A stretch of DNA of 64,000 bases from Duffyella gerundensis (GCF_001517405.1 NZ_LN907827.1:758616-822615), one strand, 5' to 3'. Positions 10,599 through 21,243 are shown, numbered from the stretch's first letter. The notes: a model not told the origin generated them from the sequence alone. Program-made: numbers and translations.

Positions 10599-12488
10599 AT
10601 GACCGATAAAATCCCCCACCTTGATGCCGAACGCCTGCGCAATCCCAAACGCCGTCAGCTGTTAGCCGCCACCGGCGCCGTTGGCCTGACCGGTTTTCTT
10701 TCTGGCGCCACCTTGTCGGGTAGCGCGCAGGCTGCTGATGTTAGCGGCGCACCGCAAAACAGCAAGCTGCTGGGCTTTACCGGGATCCCTGCCTCAACCG
10801 CCGATGCAATGGTGGTAGCCAAAGGCTATCGCGCTGAAGTGCTGATTTCCTGGGGTGAACCGCTGGTGGATGGCGCACCGGCGTTTGATCCAGAGGGTAA
10901 AAACAGCGCAGCCGATCAGGAAAAACAGTTTGGCGATAATAACGATGGCATGAGCTTTTTTCCGATCGACGAACATCGCGGCCTGTTGGCGATCAACAAT
11001 GAATATGTCAATGAGCAGTACCTGTTCGCTCACGGCGGCAAAAAGGCCACCAGCCTTGAGGACGTGCGTAAATCACAGGCGGCCCACGGCGTTTCAGTTG
11101 TAGAGATTGCACGCCAGGCTGACAATCGCTGGCAGGTTGTGCGTCCATCCCGCTATAACCGCCGCATTACCGCCAATACCGAGATGCGTTTCTCCGGTCC
11201 GGCAGCGGGCGACAAGGCGTTGCAGACCGCTGCCGATCCCGCAGGCATGAAGGTATTTGGCACCTTTGGCAACTGCGCTAACGGCAAGACGCCGTGGGGC
11301 ACTTATCTGACCTGCGAAGAGAACTACGACACCTACTTCGGTACCAAACAGGCAGACTTCAAGATTACGCCGCAGCAAAAACGCTACACCCTTGAGCCCA
11401 ACGAGCCGGAACGCAACTGGTCCGATTTTGATGAGCGCTTTGACGTTGCCAAAAATCCCAATGAGTTTAATCGCCACGGCTGGATCGTCGAGATCGATCC
11501 GATGGATCCGCATTCTGTGCCGGTGAAGCGCACCGCATTAGGCCGCTTCAAACATGAAAACGCAGCGGTCACCGTGGCTAAAAGCGGTGAGCTGGTTGTG
11601 TACATGGGCGATGACGAACGCGGCGAATATATCTATAAATTCGTGTCGCACGGTAAGGTCGATAACGCTAACCCCGCCGCCAACAAAACCTTGCTGGATG
11701 AAGGCACGCTCTATGTCGCGGAGTTTGTCGGTGACCACAGCGGCACGCCACTGAAAGGCACCGGCCGCTGGCTGCCGCTGGTGCACGGTCAGCAGGGTTT
11801 GACCGCAGAGAATGGCTTTGCCAGCCAGGCAGATGTATTAATCAACGCCCGTGCCGCCGCCGATCGGGTCAATGCAACCCGTATGGATCGTCCGGAGTGG
11901 ATCGCAGTGAATCCACACGATGGTCGCGCTTATTGCACACTGACCAACAACAGCAAACGCGGTGATGAAGGCATGCCAGTCAATGCCGCTAATCCACGGC
12001 CAAAAAACATCTACGGCCAGATTATTCGCTGGGATGAAAAAGGCGATGCCACGGCGAAAGCCTTTAGCTGGGATATTTTTGCGCTCTGTGGCAATCCGAT
12101 TGCGCATCCGGAGGGTATTTATCGCGGTACACCCAATATCACCGCTGAAAATACCTTCAACAGCCCGGATGGCCTCGGCTTTGACCGTGATGGTCGCCTG
12201 TGGATTCTGACCGACGGTAAATACAGCAATAAAGGGGATTTTGAGGGGCAGGGCAACAATCAGATGCTCACCGGCGATCCGCAGACCGGTGAGATTCGAC
12301 GCTTTATGGTGGGACCAAAATCCTGCGAGCTGACCGGCATCGCCTTTACGCCAGACTACAAAACGCTGTTTGTTAACGTGCAGCATCCGGGTGAAGAGGG
12401 CGATTCACATTTCCCGAATGACAGTCCGCGTCCGCGCTCGTCGGTGATTATGGTAACGCGTGAAGATGGCGGCGTAATCGGCGCGTGA
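10599..12488 (+). CDS. phoX: PhoX-family (DUF839) alkaline phosphatase, Tat-exported
   Basis: Predicted periplasmic phosphomonoesterase releasing phosphate from organic esters. The 629-residue protein begins with a Tat signal: PKRRQLLAATG with twin arginines at 18-19, a hydrophobic stretch to about 40, and an AQA cleavage site near 45. Family motifs include GNCANGKTPWGTYLTCEEN around 224-242, with cysteines 226 and 239; a cysteine in this motif is an iron ligand in characterised PhoX. RHGWIVEIDP is near 295 and NSPDGLGFDRDGRLW lies further on. PhoX enzymes use iron and calcium cofactors and need no disulfides or dimerisation, unlike PhoA. The gene is not part of the E. coli folA-apaH interval. 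The Pho box upstream supports phosphate control. Family assignment is firm; substrate is inferred. Confidence 0.88.
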   Translation: MTDKIPHLDAERLRNPKRRQLLAATGAVGLTGFLSGATLSGSAQAADVSGAPQNSKLLGFTGIPASTADAMVVAKGYRAEVLISWGEPLVDGAPAFDPEGKNSAADQEKQFGDNNDGMSFFPIDEHRGLLAINNEYVNEQYLFAHGGKKATSLEDVRKSQAAHGVSVVEIARQADNRWQVVRPSRYNRRITANTEMRFSGPAAGDKALQTAADPAGMKVFGTFGNCANGKTPWGTYLTCEENYDTYFGTKQADFKITPQQKRYTLEPNEPERNWSDFDERFDVAKNPNEFNRHGWIVEIDPMDPHSVPVKRTALGRFKHENAAVTVAKSGELVVYMGDDERGEYIYKFVSHGKVDNANPAANKTLLDEGTLYVAEFVGDHSGTPLKGTGRWLPLVHGQQGLTAENGFASQADVLINARAAADRVNATRMDRPEWIAVNPHDGRAYCTLTNNSKRGDEGMPVNAANPRPKNIYGQIIRWDEKGDATAKAFSWDIFALCGNPIAHPEGIYRGTPNITAENTFNSPDGLGFDRDGRLWILTDGKYSNKGDFEGQGNNQMLTGDPQTGEIRRFMVGPKSCELTGIAFTPDYKTLFVNVQHPGEEGDSHFPNDSPRPRSSVIMVTREDGGVIGA

Positions 12489-12492
12489 AGCA

Positions 12493-12520
12493 AAAAGAAT
12501 GCGCCCAGGCGCATTCTTTT
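12493..12520. terminator. Bidirectional terminator between phoX and apaH
   Basis: AAAAGAATGCGCC pairs with GGCGCATTCTTTT (up to 13 bp, tiny loop), with an A tract on one side and a T tract on the other. It sits in the 34 bases between the convergent phoX and apaH stops and can serve both. Confidence 0.88.
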
Positions 12521-12522
12521 GT

Positions 12523-13353
12523 TTATTCGTCCAGCGGCCGTTCGCGGTTGGACGGCTGCGCAAACCAGCTCTGATCGTCCCAGCGTAACATCGTCAGCAC
12601 GCCGCCCCAACAGCAGCCGGTATCAAGGCCAATCACGCCCGGTGGCGTCCCTTTGCCTTCCAGTGAAGCCCAGTGGCCAAAGACAATGGTATAGTCGCGT
12701 GCGACCGGCCCTTCAATGGCGAACCATGGCTTCAGCGGCGGTGGTGCGGATTCCGGCGTCTCTTTACTGATCATATCCAGCTGGCCGTTTGGAAAGCAGT
12801 AACGCATGCGTGTGAGTGCGTTGGTGCTGAAACGTAACCGTGACAAACCGGTGAGTTCTGGCGTCCAGTTATTCGGCATATCGCCATACATCGCATCAAG
12901 AAACAGCGGGTAGCTGTCGCTCGACAGCACTGCTTCCACTTCACGCGCGCAGACTTTAGCCGTTTCCAGATCCCACTGCGGTGTAATACCGGCATGGGCC
13001 ATCACCAGCTTTTTCTCTTCGTCTACCTGCAGCAATGGCTGGCGACGTAGCCAGTTGATCAGCTCATCGGCATCCTCTGCTTCCAGCAGCGGCGTCAGGC
13101 GATCCTTGGGTTTATTGCGGCTGATACCAGCGTAGACCGCCAGCAGATGCAGATCGTGATTACCAAGCACCAGCCTCACGGCATCGCCCAGGGAACGCAC
13201 ATAGCGTAGCACCTCCAGCGAGCCCGGGCCGCGAGCGACCAGATCGCCGGTCAGCCACAACGTATCCTGAGTGGGATCAAAAGCCACCTGGGCCAGCAGC
13301 GACTGCAGTTCATCGTAGCAACCATGAACGTCGCCAATAAGATAGGTACTCAT
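12523..13353 (-). CDS. apaH: Bis(5'-nucleosyl)-tetraphosphatase, symmetrical
   Basis: Hydrolyses Ap4A to two ADP, and also removes Np4 caps from RNA in E. coli. The 276-residue cytosolic protein is a calcineurin-like metallophosphatase: [10 protein letters not shown] at 7-16, [10 protein letters not shown] near 36 and GNHDLHL near 64 supply the metal ligands and active-site residues, and [10 protein letters not shown] lies near 225. It is the last gene of the minus-strand lptD-surA-pdxA-rsmA-apaG-apaH set. A perfect 12-bp inverted repeat sits between it and apaG and may partly terminate or stabilise the upstream message. Confidence 0.97.
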   Translation of the reverse strand: MSTYLIGDVHGCYDELQSLLAQVAFDPTQDTLWLTGDLVARGPGSLEVLRYVRSLGDAVRLVLGNHDLHLLAVYAGISRNKPKDRLTPLLEAEDADELINWLRRQPLLQVDEEKKLVMAHAGITPQWDLETAKVCAREVEAVLSSDSYPLFLDAMYGDMPNNWTPELTGLSRLRFSTNALTRMRYCFPNGQLDMISKETPESAPPPLKPWFAIEGPVARDYTIVFGHWASLEGKGTPPGVIGLDTGCCWGGVLTMLRWDDQSWFAQPSNRERPLDE

Positions 13354-13373
13354 TAATGTCTACCTGAGGAATA

Positions 13374-13406
13374 AACCCTCGCGCGAAGCGGTTCCGCGCG
13401 AGGGTT
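13374..13406. repeat. Inverted repeat between apaG and apaH
   Basis: Perfect 12-bp arms (AACCCTCGCGCG / CGCGCGAGGGTT) enclose a 9-nt loop, immediately after the apaG stop. On the minus strand only three Ts follow directly, so as an intrinsic terminator it would be leaky. A role as attenuator or 3'-end stabiliser is equally possible. Confidence 0.75.
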
Positions 13407-13407
13407 G

Positions 13408-13785
13408 TCAATGGACATGCGAGGGCACGGCGAGGCGAAAAACAGGGATCTCCACCTGAAAGCTTTCGCCTTCATTGTCGACCATGACGTAATGGCCCTG
13501 CATAGTACCGAGCGGCGTTTCCAGCACGGCGCCGCTGGTGTACTGGAACTCGTCGCCGGGTTCAATGTACGGCTGCTCGCCAACCACGCCTTCACCTTCA
13601 ACTTCGGACGCTTCGCCATTGCCGTTGGTGATCAGCCAGTAGCGGCCGATCAGCTGAACCGTATTACGCCCCAGATTGCGCACGGTGATGGTATAGGCAA
13701 AAACATAACGCTCATCTTCAGGCGAAGAGTGAGTTGCAATGTAAACGCTTTGTACCTGAACACAAACCCGGGGCGAATCGTTCAT
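13408..13785 (-). CDS. apaG: ApaG, fibronectin type III-like fold protein
   Basis: A 125-residue protein of the ApaG/F-box-associated family. It is almost entirely beta strand, with the conserved [18 protein letters not shown] and [17 protein letters not shown] stretches. The biochemical role in bacteria is unsettled; the name comes from its place next to apaH. Three bases separate the rsmA stop from its ATG, so it is probably translated from the same message as rsmA. Confidence 0.95.
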   Translation of the reverse strand: MNDSPRVCVQVQSVYIATHSSPEDERYVFAYTITVRNLGRNTVQLIGRYWLITNGNGEASEVEGEGVVGEQPYIEPGDEFQYTSGAVLETPLGTMQGHYVMVDNEGESFQVEIPVFRLAVPSHVH

Positions 13786-13788
13786 GAT

Positions 13789-14616
13789 TTAGCTCTCTTG
13801 CGGCTGCTCTGGATGCGTACTTAACCAGTTAGCCAGCTGACAATATTGCGCAACGGAAATATTCTCCGCACGCAGCGTGGCATCAATGCCCATCTCTGCC
13901 AGCACTTCAGCGCTGAACAGGTGACCCAAACTGTTGCGTAAGGTTTTACGACGTTTACCGAACGCTTCTGTGGTGATGCGGCTCAATACGCGCACATCAC
14001 TTACTGACGGACGTTGATCGCTAGTGTGAGGCACCAGGCGTACCACCGCCGAATCCACTTTCGGTGCCGGCGTAAAGGACTCTGGCGGCACTTCCAGTAC
14101 CGGGATCACGTTGCAATAATATTGCGCCATCACCGTGAGTCGACCATAGGCTTTGCTGCCCGGTCCGGCAACCAGTCGGTTAACCACCTCTTTCTGCAGC
14201 ATAAAGTGCATATCTTTGATCGCATCAGTATAGCTGAAAAGATGGAACATCAACGGCGTCGAGATGTTGTAGGGCAGGTTACCAAACACGCGCAACGGCT
14301 GACCGCGCTCGGCGGCCAGCTCGGCAAAGTTGAACGTCATGGCATCCTGCTGATAAATGGTCAGCTTTGGACCGAGGAACGGATGAGTTTGTAGCCGTGC
14401 GGCTAAATCCCGATCCAGTTCAATCACCGTCAGGGCATCAAGGCGTTCGGCGACCGGCTCGGTTAAGGCACCCAGACCCGGGCCGATTTCAATCAGCGCC
14501 TCATGCTTCTGAGGATGAATGGCGGAGACGATGCTGTCGATGATGTAGGAATCGTTCAGGAAGTTCTGTCCAAAACGTTTGCGGGCGAAGTGGCCCTGGT
14601 GGACGCGATTATTCAT
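13789..14616 (-). CDS. rsmA: 16S rRNA adenine-N6,N6 dimethyltransferase (KsgA)
   Basis: Dimethylates the two adjacent adenosines of the 3'-terminal helix of 16S rRNA during 30S assembly; loss gives kasugamycin resistance. The 275-residue protein has the Rossmann SAM-binding motif [11 protein letters not shown] around 43-53 and the N6-methyltransferase active motif [10 protein letters not shown] near 117. It starts with [10 protein letters not shown] and ends in the small helical RNA-binding domain. The start overlaps the pdxA stop by eight bases. Confidence 0.97.
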   Translation of the reverse strand: MNNRVHQGHFARKRFGQNFLNDSYIIDSIVSAIHPQKHEALIEIGPGLGALTEPVAERLDALTVIELDRDLAARLQTHPFLGPKLTIYQQDAMTFNFAELAAERGQPLRVFGNLPYNISTPLMFHLFSYTDAIKDMHFMLQKEVVNRLVAGPGSKAYGRLTVMAQYYCNVIPVLEVPPESFTPAPKVDSAVVRLVPHTSDQRPSVSDVRVLSRITTEAFGKRRKTLRNSLGHLFSAEVLAEMGIDATLRAENISVAQYCQLANWLSTHPEQPQES

Positions 14617-15601
14617 TACTGCTCTTAATCATGGTGATGGCGAGGTTAAGCGCCGTAATAAAGCTGCCCGCATCTGCTGTGCCACGGCCCGCCAGTTCCA
14701 GCGCGGTGCCGTGATCGACAGAAGTACGGATAAATGGCAGGCCAAGCGTGATGTTCACGGCGCGGCCAAAGCCCTGATATTTCAGCACCGGCAAACCCTG
14801 GTCGTGATACATCGCCAGAACCGCATCGGCATGCTGTAAATATTTTTGCTGGAACAGCGTATCGGCCGGTAACGGGCCGGTCAGCTGTATGCCCTGCGCA
14901 CGTAATTCATCGAGCGCAGGCGTAATAACGTCAATCTCTTCCCGACCCATATGTCCGCCTTCTCCGGCATGAGGATTCAAACCACAGACAAAAATATGGG
15001 GGCGGGCAATAGCAAATTTCTGCTGCAAATCCTGATGCAAAATCGAGATGACTTCATGCAGGCTGTCACGCGTAATGGTGGCTGAGACATCCTTGAGCGG
15101 CAGGTGCGTGGTTGCCAGAGCAACGCGCAGTTCTTCGGTTGCCAGCATCATCACGACCCGTTCGCAACCGGCACGCTCGGCAAAAAATTCAGTATGACCA
15201 GTAAAAGCGATGCCGCCGTCATTGATGACGCCTTTGTGCACTGGACCGGTAATCAGCGCGGCAAATTCGCCGGCCAGACAGCCATCACAGGCGCGAGTCA
15301 GCGTCTCCAACACGTAAGCACCGTTGGCGACATCAAGATGGCCAGGCTGCACCTGTTGCGGCGCATTAATGGCCAGCAGCGTTAAGGTGCCAGCACGTTG
15401 CGGCGTCGCCGGACTGGCTGACTGATACGGCAGTAATTCCAGCGGCAGACCGAGCATGGCGGCGCGGTTGAGCAGGAGATCGGCATCGGCGCAGATGACC
15501 AGCTCAACCGGCCAGTCGCGCTGAGCCAGCGCGACACAGAGATCGGGACCAATCCCGGCAGGCTCGCCGGGAGTGATCACCACACGGTGGTTATTGAGCA
15601 T
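14609..15601 (-). CDS. pdxA: 4-hydroxythreonine-4-phosphate dehydrogenase
   Basis: NAD(P)+-dependent oxidation of 4-phosphohydroxy-L-threonine in de novo pyridoxal 5'-phosphate synthesis; a cytosolic dimer. The 330-residue protein (E. coli 329) begins with [15 protein letters not shown]. The metal-binding histidines occur in [19 protein letters not shown] and [11 protein letters not shown]; the substrate region [10 protein letters not shown] is also present. The start overlaps the surA stop by eleven bases, so the two are translationally linked. Confidence 0.97.
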   Translation of the reverse strand: MLNNHRVVITPGEPAGIGPDLCVALAQRDWPVELVICADADLLLNRAAMLGLPLELLPYQSASPATPQRAGTLTLLAINAPQQVQPGHLDVANGAYVLETLTRACDGCLAGEFAALITGPVHKGVINDGGIAFTGHTEFFAERAGCERVVMMLATEELRVALATTHLPLKDVSATITRDSLHEVISILHQDLQQKFAIARPHIFVCGLNPHAGEGGHMGREEIDVITPALDELRAQGIQLTGPLPADTLFQQKYLQHADAVLAMYHDQGLPVLKYQGFGRAVNITLGLPFIRTSVDHGTALELAGRGTADAGSFITALNLAITMIKSSNE

Positions 15602-16886
15602 TGTTGTCCAAAATTTTCACGTAGGCACTGGCGCGTTGTTCCTGCATCCAGGTTTGTGCTTCTTCGGCAAACTTGCGGTTAAACAACAGGCGGTAAGCGC
15701 GCTCTTTCTGTGCCGCATCGGTTTTATCAACCTGACGGGTATCCATCAACTGAATCAAATGCCAGCCGAAAGAGGAGTGCACCGGCGCGCTGATCTGGCC
15801 TTTCTGCAAGCGCAGTAACGCGTCGCGGAAAGCAGGATCGAACACTTCAGGCGAGGTCCAGCCTAAATCACCGCCCTGATTAGCTGAGCCAGGATCGTCA
15901 GAGAAGTTTTTCGCGGCCTGAACAAAGCTGGTCTTGCCGCTTTTAATATCAGCAGCAATTTCTTCGATCTTCGCACGCGCCTGGGCATCGGTCATGATCG
16001 GTGACGGCTTCAGTAAAATATGACGCGCGTGCACTTCGGTCACGGAGATGTTTTTGCTCTCGCCACGCAGATCGTTGACCTTCAGGATATGGAAGCCAAC
16101 GCCGGAACGAATCGGGCCGACGATGTCGCCTTTTTTCGCTGAGCTAACAGCCTGCGCAAAAATGGTTGGCAGCTCTTCAATTTTGCCCCAGCCCATATTG
16201 CCGCCTTTCAACGCCTGTGGATCGGCTGAGTAAGTGACCGCCAGCTTGCCAAAATCGGCTCCGCCCTTGATCTCACCAACTAGCTGCTTCGCCAGCGCTT
16301 CCTGATCGTCAACCTGCTGTTGCGTCGGGTTTTCCGACAGCGGCAGCAGAATGTGGCTCAGGTTCAGCTCGGTACCCTGACTGTTCTGTGCGGCAACCTG
16401 CTTAGCCAGCGTGTCCACTTCCTGCGGCAGAATGGTGACACGACGACGCACTTCGTTGTTACGCACTTCGGCAATCTGCATTTCTTTACGGATCTGGGCA
16501 CGATAGGTTTGGTAGTTCGCACCATCGTAAGCCAGGCGGCTACGCAGCTGATCCAGCGACATGCGGTTTTGTGCCGCAATGTTTTGAATCGCCTGATCGA
16601 GCTGTTCGTCGGTAACCTGCACGCCCATTTTTTGCCCCATCTGCAGGATAATATTATCCATGATCTGGCGCTCCAGAATCTGATGACGCAGCGTGCGATC
16701 GTCAGGTAACTGTTGTCCTGCCTGCTGTGCCTGAGCTTTCACCGATTGCATCATGCCATCGACATCGCTTTCCAGCACCACACCGTTGTTTACTACAGCG
16801 GCAACTTTATCAACCATTTGCGGGGCTGCGAACGCGGTGTTAGCCGTCAGTGCCACACCAAGAATCAGCATTCTCCAGTTCTTCAT
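15591..16886 (-). CDS. surA: Periplasmic chaperone and peptidyl-prolyl isomerase SurA
   Basis: Escorts unfolded outer-membrane proteins through the periplasm to the BAM complex. The 431-residue precursor has a Sec signal peptide ending AFA-APQ near residue 20, then the N-terminal chaperone domain. Two parvulin PPIase repeats follow, recognisable by [11 protein letters not shown] near 174 and [12 protein letters not shown] near 285, each with a later GGxxGW motif (GGNMGWG, GGDLGWT). The C-terminal chaperone helix closes the protein. It lies 54 bases downstream of lptD, whose product needs SurA for assembly. Confidence 0.97.
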   Translation of the reverse strand: MKNWRMLILGVALTANTAFAAPQMVDKVAAVVNNGVVLESDVDGMMQSVKAQAQQAGQQLPDDRTLRHQILERQIMDNIILQMGQKMGVQVTDEQLDQAIQNIAAQNRMSLDQLRSRLAYDGANYQTYRAQIRKEMQIAEVRNNEVRRRVTILPQEVDTLAKQVAAQNSQGTELNLSHILLPLSENPTQQQVDDQEALAKQLVGEIKGGADFGKLAVTYSADPQALKGGNMGWGKIEELPTIFAQAVSSAKKGDIVGPIRSGVGFHILKVNDLRGESKNISVTEVHARHILLKPSPIMTDAQARAKIEEIAADIKSGKTSFVQAAKNFSDDPGSANQGGDLGWTSPEVFDPAFRDALLRLQKGQISAPVHSSFGWHLIQLMDTRQVDKTDAAQKERAYRLLFNRKFAEEAQTWMQEQRASAYVKILDNNAQ

Positions 16887-16940
16887 ACTTTTTCCATTCT
16901 TTTTTCCGCACAGCGGGATTGCATGTCAAATATCACAACA

Positions 16941-19307
16941 TCAGAAAGCGCGCTGGTAAGGCAAGATTCCCTGACGCAGCATCTGGTTGGTGCCCAGTCC
17001 ATAGTTGGAACTCAGACCACGTAACTCAATGTTGAACGAGATTTGGTTGTCATATTTACTGTTGTTGTTTTCCCAACCGTTAATTTTGCGCTCGTATCCC
17101 AGGCGGATCGCGTAACAGCATGAGCTGTACTGCAAGCCAACCAGCTGATCGGCCGGTTTAGATGCCTTGGTATCGTAGTAATAGGCACCGACAACGGACC
17201 AGGCATCAGCAATTGGCCAGCTGGCGGTTGCGCCTACCTGCGAAATGCCATCTTTGTAAATCGGGTTAGACGAAATATCCTGATCTAATGCCGTGGCCAC
17301 ATAGTCCGGGCTGCTGTAGCGATAGCTCAGCTGCATCATACGATCGGCATCACGGCGATATTCCAGAATCGCATTACCCTGAGAGACATTATCGAGGCGC
17401 GTATCGTACTGAATCCCGCCACGCACGCCCCAACGATCGCTAATTTTCCAGTATGAATCACCTGCCCACACCAAGCTGCCGGTATCATCTTCCTTGCTAA
17501 TCTGGTTTAAACCAGTGCGGGAAGGGGTAAACGAGTAGATTTGACCTACAGAAACGTTAAAACGTTCAACCAGATCGTTATCATAAATTCGCGAGGTGAT
17601 GCCGGTCGCGACATCGTTCGCCGAAGCGATGCGATCCAGGCCGCTGTAAGTGCGATCGCGGAACAGACCGGTGTAGTCAGTTTGCAGCAGCGTCGAGTCA
17701 AACGACATGATGTTGCTTTGGTTGCGATAAGGGATATAGAGGTACTGCACACGCGGTTCCAGCGTCTGCGTATAACCTTCTGCCCAATCCATATCACGGT
17801 CAAACACCATGCGGCCGTCAACCTTGAACTGCGGCATGACGCGGTTTACCGACTCTTTCAGCTGATTATTACGATCGGTATCCACCGAGTTATTGTAAAA
17901 CTCAACGCCATCCTGCTGATAATGGGTTGCCAGCAGCTTCGCTTCGGTATCCAGGCTTGCCCAGCCGTTTGACAGCGGCAGGTTGATCGTCGGCTCGACG
18001 TGTAAACGCGTGGCGTCCGGATAGCGTTCATTGACGTTGGTAAACTTCACCGCCTGTCCATAAATGCGCGTATCAAAAGGCCCAACGTCGTTCTGATAAT
18101 AGTTGAGGTCCAGCTGCGGCTGCGCACGATAGATATTGTTATTACGGTTGATCGAGAAGACCTGGAAATCCTTACTCGACAGCGTCGCATCCCAGTTGGT
18201 GTCGGCATAACCGATACTGAACTTCTGCGTGGCGTAACCATCTGTCGACGTATAGTAAGTCGAGCTCAGGTCGTTGAAATAGTAAGGATCGCTGACCTTG
18301 GTGTAGTCGGCGTTAAAGCGCCAGTGCTGATCGTAAACCCCGGCATGACGCCAGTAGAACAGCCAGCGGTCAGAGTCGTCGTTCTGGGAAATATTACGGA
18401 TCGCTTTATCTTTATCGTACTGCTTGTCAGAACCCAGATAGTCAAACTCAATCAGGCCTGCGCCCGCATCGGTCAGGTAGCGGAATTCGTTTTGCAGCTG
18501 CGTACCGCGACGGCTCATGTAGTGCGGCGTAATGGTCGCATCCGCCTGTGGCGCGATGTTCCAGTAATAGGGCAGCATGAACTCAAAACCGTTATTGCTG
18601 CCATATTTTGCATTAGGGATCAGAAAGCCGGAGCGTCGGCGATCGCCGATCGGTAACTGCAAATAAGGGCTGTAAAACACCGGCACCGCGCCGATTTTGA
18701 AGCGGGCATTCCAGATTTCTGCAACCTGTTCTTCACGATCCTGAATGATCTCAGAACCTACCACGCTCCAGCTGTTATAGCCGGGCAGGCAAGAGGTAAA
18801 GCTACCGTTTTCAAGAATGGTGTAGCGGTTTTCACCACGCTGCTTCATCTGATCGGCGACGCCGCGACCCTGGCGATCAACCATCTGATAGCTGCCGTTC
18901 CAGACATTGGTATCTTTGGTATTCAGATTTGACCAGGCTTTCGGACCTTTCAGGATGACCTGATTGTCGTCGTAGTGCACATTACCCAGCGCATCGATGG
19001 TGCGCGTTGGCGTAGTTTCGCCAGGCTGTTGGCGCTGGTGAAGCTGCATTTCGTCAGCCTGCAGTCGGCTGTTGCCCTGCTGTACATCAACGTTACCGGT
19101 GAATACCGCATCATCCGGATAGTTGCCTTTTACGGCATCTGAGTTGATGGTGACCGGCAGCTGATTGGTTTGCCCCTGAACCAGAGGACGGTTGTAACTG
19201 GGTACACCCAACATGCACTGCGACATCAAATCATCGGCGAGCGTCTGCTGGCTATACAAGGCTGCGCCAATCATAGTGGCCAGCAGGGTAGGTATACGTT
19301 TTTTCAT
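16941..19307 (-). CDS. lptD: LPS-assembly outer-membrane protein LptD
   Basis: Outer-membrane beta-barrel that, with LptE, inserts lipopolysaccharide into the outer leaflet. The start at the ATG of [12 protein letters not shown] gives 788 residues (E. coli 784); an in-frame ATG twelve codons upstream adds residues with no counterpart. A Sec signal peptide ends near 24. The N-terminal beta-jellyroll (OstA) domain and the long barrel follow. Cysteines that form the two long-range disulfides are in place: C31, the Cys of GSFTSCLPG, and the adjacent pair in YSSCCYAIR. First gene of the surA-pdxA-rsmA-apaGH group, divergent from djlA. Confidence 0.97.
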   Translation of the reverse strand: MKKRIPTLLATMIGAALYSQQTLADDLMSQCMLGVPSYNRPLVQGQTNQLPVTINSDAVKGNYPDDAVFTGNVDVQQGNSRLQADEMQLHQRQQPGETTPTRTIDALGNVHYDDNQVILKGPKAWSNLNTKDTNVWNGSYQMVDRQGRGVADQMKQRGENRYTILENGSFTSCLPGYNSWSVVGSEIIQDREEQVAEIWNARFKIGAVPVFYSPYLQLPIGDRRRSGFLIPNAKYGSNNGFEFMLPYYWNIAPQADATITPHYMSRRGTQLQNEFRYLTDAGAGLIEFDYLGSDKQYDKDKAIRNISQNDDSDRWLFYWRHAGVYDQHWRFNADYTKVSDPYYFNDLSSTYYTSTDGYATQKFSIGYADTNWDATLSSKDFQVFSINRNNNIYRAQPQLDLNYYQNDVGPFDTRIYGQAVKFTNVNERYPDATRLHVEPTINLPLSNGWASLDTEAKLLATHYQQDGVEFYNNSVDTDRNNQLKESVNRVMPQFKVDGRMVFDRDMDWAEGYTQTLEPRVQYLYIPYRNQSNIMSFDSTLLQTDYTGLFRDRTYSGLDRIASANDVATGITSRIYDNDLVERFNVSVGQIYSFTPSRTGLNQISKEDDTGSLVWAGDSYWKISDRWGVRGGIQYDTRLDNVSQGNAILEYRRDADRMMQLSYRYSSPDYVATALDQDISSNPIYKDGISQVGATASWPIADAWSVVGAYYYDTKASKPADQLVGLQYSSCCYAIRLGYERKINGWENNNSKYDNQISFNIELRGLSSNYGLGTNQMLRQGILPYQRAF

Positions 19308-19488
19308 ACGCGGTATCGAGTATTCCGTGATAACTGGCATCATGCCGACAAACGGTCAGAGACTAACTTACTGCACTTCGTAGCGCCAGTGTTAATCCTG
19401 CTCTGCCCGCGTTGACGTTAGGCGGTGGAGTAAATGACAGGTATGATAATGCAATTTCGAGCCGTGAGCATGGCGAATTGAGGAGTTT

Positions 19489-20310
19489 ATGCGCTACTGG
19501 GGAAAAGTAATCGGTTTGGTGTTGGGATTGATTTCTGGCGCAGGCTTTTGGGGTCTCGTTCTTGGCCTGATTTTCGGCCACGTAGTGGATAAAATTCGCA
19601 GCAAAAAGGGACAGGGCTATTTTGCCAATCAGCAGGCGCGACAAAATCTCTTTTTCCGCACCACCTTTCAGGTCATGGGCCATTTGACCAAGTCGAAAGG
19701 CCGGGTGACCGAAGCAGATATTCAGATCGCTTCTTTATTAATGGAACGTATGCAACTGCACGGCGCTGCACGCACCGCAGCGCAGCAGGCGTTTCGCGAA
19801 GGCAAGCAGGGCGATTATCCGCTACGCAACAAATTACGTGAATTGCGCAGCGCCTGTTTCGGCCGCTTCGATTTAATTCGTATGTTTCTGGAGATTCAGA
19901 TTCAGGCTGCGTTCGCCGACGGCTCGCTGCATCCCAATGAACGGCAGGTGTTATACGTGATTGCTGAAGAGCTCGGCATCTCACGCACGCAGTTCGATCA
20001 ATTTCTGCGCATGATGCAGGGCGGCCAGCAATTTGGTGGTGGTCAGCATTCGCAGAGCAGTTCTTCACACGGCGGTCACTTTCAGCAGCGCGGCCCTACG
20101 CTTGAAGATGCGTGCAGCGTGCTTGGCGTGAAGCCTGGCGATGACGCCATTACCATCAAGCGCGCCTATCGCAAGCAGATGAGCGAGCATCATCCTGACA
20201 AACTGGTGGCCAAAGGCCTGCCGCCGGAAATGATGGAGATGGCCAAGCAAAAAGCGCAGGAGATACAGGCGGCCTATGATCTTATCCGCCGTGAAAAAGG
20301 GTTGAAGTAA
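19489..20310 (+). CDS. djlA: Membrane-anchored DnaK co-chaperone DjlA
   Basis: J-domain protein of the inner membrane that stimulates DnaK; in E. coli linked to the Rcs envelope-stress system. The 273-residue protein has one N-terminal transmembrane segment (about 7-31) rich in glycine, a TerB-like helical domain (about 55-180), a Gln/Gly/His-rich linker, and a C-terminal J domain with the essential HPD tripeptide (SEHHPDKLV). The start codon follows a GAGG ribosome binding site. Transcribed alone, divergently from lptD. Confidence 0.97.
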   Translation: MRYWGKVIGLVLGLISGAGFWGLVLGLIFGHVVDKIRSKKGQGYFANQQARQNLFFRTTFQVMGHLTKSKGRVTEADIQIASLLMERMQLHGAARTAAQQAFREGKQGDYPLRNKLRELRSACFGRFDLIRMFLEIQIQAAFADGSLHPNERQVLYVIAEELGISRTQFDQFLRMMQGGQQFGGGQHSQSSSSHGGHFQQRGPTLEDACSVLGVKPGDDAITIKRAYRKQMSEHHPDKLVAKGLPPEMMEMAKQKAQEIQAAYDLIRREKGLK

Positions 20311-20337
20311 TCGGGCTATCTTGCCTGCCATTTTCTC

Positions 20338-20399
20338 CACGGGCAGTGCGCGCAATCCTCACGTACTTCAGTACGCGACGGTTGCTGTGCGCTGACCGC
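20338..20399. repeat. Interspersed palindromic repeat, copy 1
   Basis: An imperfect palindrome of about 61 bp centred on GTAC-TTCA-GTAC, with outer arms GGGCAGTGCGCGCAATCCTC and GTTGCTGTGCGCTG. It is clearly the same sequence family as the element at 31115-31175: CAATCCTCACGTACT here, AAATCCTCACGTACT there. It lies between the convergent djlA and rluA, where the hairpin could act as a transcription barrier. The rest of the djlA-rluA gap shows nothing else recognisable. Confidence 0.75.
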
Positions 20400-20553
20400 A
20401 AATAAACCGCCTGCGCCAATAACCTCTCCAGTCCCGCAACATTCAATACCCTTTACAATCGTTCTTCCAGGCGCTTCTTATTCACGTTGTTGACGTTGAC
20501 CGTTTGATATTTAAAAGCATCAAAACCGCCTGCAAGTCACAATCCAAATCCCG

Positions 20554-21210
20554 TTAAAACTCCGCGGGCTGCCGAAACGTCATCGGCGTGCCATATTGAG
20601 GATGGGTAATCGTCAGCATCTCCGCATGCAGCAGCAGACGAGCCGCCATCGCTTTGGCTTCATCGTGGGCATAAAAGCCGTCGCCTAAAATAGGATGGCC
20701 CAGCGCCAGCATATGCACGCGCAGCTGATGAGAGCGGCCGGTGATCGGCGTAAGCTGCACGCTGGCGCTGTTGTCATCACGGTATTCCAGCACCTCATAT
20801 TCCGTTTGCGCCGCTTTACCGGTTTCAAAACAGACTTTCTGTTTTGGCCGATTTGGCCAGTCGCAAATCAGCGGCAGATCGATCACGCCTTTCTCTGCGG
20901 CAGGATGTCCCCAGACGCGCGCCTGATAACGCTTGGCGGGTTCACGCTCACGAAACTGCCGCTTCAGCTCACGCTCGGCGGCTTTGGTCAGCGCCACGAT
21001 AATCACGCCGCTGGTCGCCATATCGAGGCGATGCACCGATTCAGCCGCAGGATAATCGCGCTGAATGCGCGTCATAACGCTATCTTTGTGCTCGGGCTGG
21101 CGGCCCGGCACCGAGAGTAATCCGCTGGGCTTGTTGACCACCATGATGTGGTCATCCTGATACAGCACGTGCAGCCAGGGTTCCAGCGGCGGGTTATAGG
21201 GTTCCATCAT
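20554..21210 (-). CDS. rluA: Dual-specificity 23S rRNA/tRNA pseudouridine synthase RluA
   Basis: Converts U746 of 23S rRNA and U32 of several tRNAs to pseudouridine in E. coli. The 218-residue protein has the RluA-family catalytic motif HRLDMATSG (Asp nucleophile) around 61-69. The substrate-binding segments KRYQARVWGHP, PITGRSHQLRVHM and LHAEMLTITHP are also present. Two adjacent ATG codons open the frame; the ribosome binding site GGAAAAG sits directly after a GC palindrome. It follows rapA on the same strand and may be read from the rapA message. Confidence 0.96.
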   Translation of the reverse strand: MMEPYNPPLEPWLHVLYQDDHIMVVNKPSGLLSVPGRQPEHKDSVMTRIQRDYPAAESVHRLDMATSGVIIVALTKAAERELKRQFREREPAKRYQARVWGHPAAEKGVIDLPLICDWPNRPKQKVCFETGKAAQTEYEVLEYRDDNSASVQLTPITGRSHQLRVHMLALGHPILGDGFYAHDEAKAMAARLLLHAEMLTITHPQYGTPMTFRQPAEF

Positions 21211-21220
21211 CTTTTCCAGG

Positions 21221-21237
21221 GGGGCGCCAGGCGCCCC
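21221..21237. repeat. GC palindrome between rapA and rluA
   Basis: GGGGCGCC-A-GGCGCCCC is an almost perfect 17-bp palindrome lying between the rapA stop and the rluA ribosome binding site. Transcribed, it would be a very stable hairpin with almost no loop. It has no T tract on the minus strand, so it is not a typical terminator. Confidence 0.7.
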
Positions 21238-21243
21238 GAATGG

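Noticed and set aside
10599..12488. phoX as part of a recently acquired mobile element
   Set aside because: No integrase, transposase, direct repeats or compositional break is visible around it; the gene looks ordinary for its surroundings.
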